Both the position numbers and the translations under genes were made by a program. From Terebella lapidaria (lineage: Eukaryota > Annelida > Polychaeta > Terebellida > Terebellidae): a stretch of DNA of 64,000 nucleotides. The notes beneath the pieces were generated by a model. That model was not told the DNA's origin. It saw only the letters and a list, made by a program, of their open reading frames with translations, and searched no databases. This document shows positions 61,767 through 64,000 of the stretch, one piece after another; position 1 is the stretch's first letter, and each line of letters starts with the position of its first letter. Location of the stretch: the NCBI GenBank assembly GCA_949152475.1, contig OX424561.1, positions 42,374,802 through 42,438,801 of the forward strand, in the 5' to 3' direction.

Positions 61767-62850
61767 ACATTAGAGCGTTGGGGGCGAAGCCCCCAACTCT
61801 CTACATGTGCTGACTTTTTTATGGAGGTTTCATGCCAACCTATCGACGCCCGTTTTCGCATGTAAACCTTTGCGCACCTACTTCAAATGAGGATTTTCTT
61901 CGTCCTTGACATACTGTAAACGTATAAAATTTCGCGTGTATCAATGTTCGCGTTTTCAACATCTCAACATATTCGCGTGGATTTAAGTTCGCGTTTTTAT
62001 GTTGGGTGTGGGATCAGGTATCTTAAATTGGTAAGTAATTGTACCAATTTAATACACAAGGCCCAAAATTTTTTGATCATAGATGTATGTTTGCCATAAC
62101 TGCAAATGATTAGTAGTACAATACTTGTACAGTATGTTCACGTTATACTAGTGCTAGTATGTTGCATTACTAGCATACTAGTATGTTCAGACGGGGAACA
62201 AAAAACACAAGCGGTCAATACTCAGTGAATCTACTGATTGTTTATCTCTGCCAGAGCACATGAACAAACGGTGGCGACATCAACCAAGGAAGGCATTTGT
62301 GAGACAATTATCACACGAGTTGTTCTGCCGGCTGGTCATTTCCCGACGAACTACACACTAACATAGTGCTGTTGGTCGCTGTTGGTCAGAAAAGTATCCC
62401 ACCGTCAGAGTGACATGTGACACCTTCAGCGACCTATGGGCGATAATCGTCTCACAAATTTATGCCTTTCTCGGTGAGCGACAGCACGGATGGAACACAT
62501 TAAAATCTTTGATAAGATTTCAACGTGATCTGGTCTGCATATGTATTTATTTTCGACGTATTTTCGCGTGTATTTATTTTCGCGTTTTTTTTCATACGCG
62601 GAATTCGCGAAATTAATACATCGCGAAATTTTATACGTTTACAGTAAAATCTCTCGATTTGATGGCAAGCCTTGAATGTTCCACAGATATATAATGCATA
62701 AATTGATGTGTTAGGTTTGAGAAAATTACGCAAAATGGTCAGCTCGTCTGGAAAACGTCAAAATGGCGGAGCCGATGGAAAATCACGTTCCCAGAATGCA
62801 AAGCAAATTTTACCGCAATGACGCGTACTTTGGAACGCACAATTTTCAGA
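61767..62850 (-). repeat. Dispersed repeat with Helitron-like 3' hairpin, copy 1
   Basis: On the minus strand the end shows hairpin GTTGGGGGCTTCGCCCCCAAC (61,777-61,797) followed by GCTCTAAT, resembling the hairpin-CTRR-T terminus of canonical Helitrons. The repeat continues to about 61,911, is interrupted by a MITE, and resumes at 62,647-62,850. Copy 2 is at 63,085-63,437. I could not find a TC 5' end. Confidence 0.5.
61914..62644. mobile_element. 731-bp TA-target MITE with readable empty site
   Basis: Ends are CTGTAAACGTATAAAATTTC and complement, flanked by TA on both sides (61,912-61,913 and 62,645-62,646). The paralogous repeat copy reads GACATAAAATCTC at 63,233-63,245, a perfect empty site with one TA. 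This proves the boundaries and the TA duplication. Tc1/mariner-like by target. No transposase. Confidence 0.9.
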
Positions 62851-63084
62851 ATATATTCCATGGTGGACACACAACTACTCGAATAACACGACAGAACGAT
62901 TTATACTATATAAGAAGACCTAGAACCAATTTCACACTCAAGCTACCGAATTACACATATCCAAATATATGGAACAAATATGCTCGGATTTCAACCCTGA
63001 ATATTATGTCATGCAGATCGAAATACGCATTAAAAACTAAACTGAAATATTGGTTTCTCGAGCAATACGTAACTCAAATTTTCT
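62851..63084. other. Short unique stretch between two repeat copies
   Basis: Unique AT-rich sequence. The open frame at 62,763-63,086 begins in the repeat and has no domain. Confidence 0.4.
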
Positions 63085-63437
63085 GACATTAGAGCGTTGG
63101 GGGCGAAGCCCCCAACTCTCTACATGTCTATGTGCTGACTTTTTCATGGAGGTTTCATGCCAACTTATCAACGCCCGTTTTGGCATGTAAACGTTTAGAT
63201 ACCTACTTCAAGTGAGGATTTTCTTCGTCCTTGACATAAAATCTCTCCAATTGATAGCAAACTTCGAATATACCACAGATATATAAAGCATAAATCGATG
63301 TGTTAGTTTTGAGAAAAATACGAAAAACGCTCAGGTCGTCTTGAAAACGTCAAAATGGCTGAGCCGATGGAAATTGACGTTCCCAGAATGCAATGCAAAT
63401 TTTACCGCAATGATGCGTATTTTGGAACACACAATTC
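63085..63437 (-). repeat. Dispersed repeat with Helitron-like 3' hairpin, copy 2
   Basis: Same unit as 61,767-62,850 but without the MITE, with the same hairpin at 63,096-63,116. The two copies differ by scattered substitutions and a short CTATG-type insertion after TCTACATGT. Confidence 0.55.
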
Positions 63438-64000
63438 TCTGTTCAGCAATTCGTACATGCATAGAAGTAAGCTTGCGTGTAGCCTTCTATGGCGTTATTG
63501 GCCAGCGCGTCGCGCTGGTCTTCTAAGTTTGCCTAAAATGAGACCCACGGAGGGTAGATATGAGTGGGCCCGGTCCTGCTATCATTTGTTAAATACAGTA
63601 ATCTCAACAAAAGGATCACAGCACTTTCAAAAATAATATTTCTGATTGCTTCCATGAGGTTTTACATTTTTCTTGTGAATAAACGCAAATACTGTGAAAG
63701 CTTTGCGATAGCTGCTGATTTACCGTAATACATACGCATACAGTAGCGCAGCAAAAATATTGAGCTAAATTTCTGATGTTGGCAGAACAATTGCGAAAGG
63801 TTGCCAACTTTTATAGTTTACGATATTAAAGTAATAAAATGTGATCAAAAATATGTTTTTACACCAAAATAGACGCATAAACTATCAATTTGATCCAAAA
63901 CATTGGGCAACATTAAAACCATTGAATGTCTGTGCTCGGATATACATCCATAGATATGTTCTTCTTTGTTTATTATATGGAGAATAATGAACATGTTAAT
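63438..64000. other. No gene recognised
   Basis: AT-rich DNA. A diverged trace of the GTTGGCAA MITE arms may lie at 63,745-63,920. No coding evidence to the window end. Confidence 0.4.

Noticed and set aside
62763-63636. MAEPM-starting small protein family
   Set aside because: Both frames begin inside the same dispersed noncoding repeat and diverge at its edge.

Overview
This is intron-bearing, repeat-choked animal DNA, from an invertebrate rather than a vertebrate. Three host genes can be built exon by exon with matching splice phases. UQCRFS1, the Rieske subunit of respiratory complex III, lies on the minus strand (4,025-5,554, two exons, 272 residues). A LAMP-family lysosomal membrane glycoprotein lies on the plus strand (13,183-19,919, seven exons, 289 residues). 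A group II p21-activated kinase (PAK4/5/6 type) lies on the minus strand (39,500-43,018, nine coding exons, 741 residues). The single PAK4/5/6-type gene, the MetaSINE-like SINE, the DIRS retrotransposon and the Helentron-like elements fit a marine invertebrate (lancelet, hemichordate, echinoderm or mollusc grade). I cannot name the species. The three genes are unrelated in function and do not form a pathway.

Layout. 1-3.1 kb: two GGTTACCGGAC-family elements, one inserted in the other, carrying arrays of a ~134-bp repeat rich in AGGTCA. 3.5-5.6 kb: UQCRFS1. 6.1-7.5 kb: two solo-LTR-like units in inverted orientation. 8.2-10.1 kb: decayed coding-like DNA and a 21-bp E-box minisatellite. 11.35-11.77 kb: a TTAA-target MITE. 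12.9-21.3 kb: the LAMP gene, with a 4.3-kb intron holding a tandem repeat split by a SINE, and two more LTR-like units. 21.3-36.9 kb: a nest of mobile elements four levels deep. 37-43 kb: PAK. 43-64 kb: no host gene recognised; Helentron-like copies, hAT5-like elements, satellites and several MITEs, some with an empty site readable in the same window.

The main result is structural. At least six elements from sequence-distinct families share one terminal plan. One end has a short palindrome followed by a short motif. The other end has a hairpin, one arm of which is complementary to that motif. This matches published descriptions of Helentron/HINE (rolling-circle) elements. Two insertions can be checked against uninterrupted repeat units nearby and show no target duplication. 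These elements carry the large satellites: a 134-bp array full of nuclear-receptor-like half-sites, a 148-bp satellite with a three-unit higher-order period, and 121-bp and 131-bp arrays.

All calls come from reading the sequence. No database search was possible, so family names for mobile elements are inferences from termini, target duplications and recognisable protein motifs.
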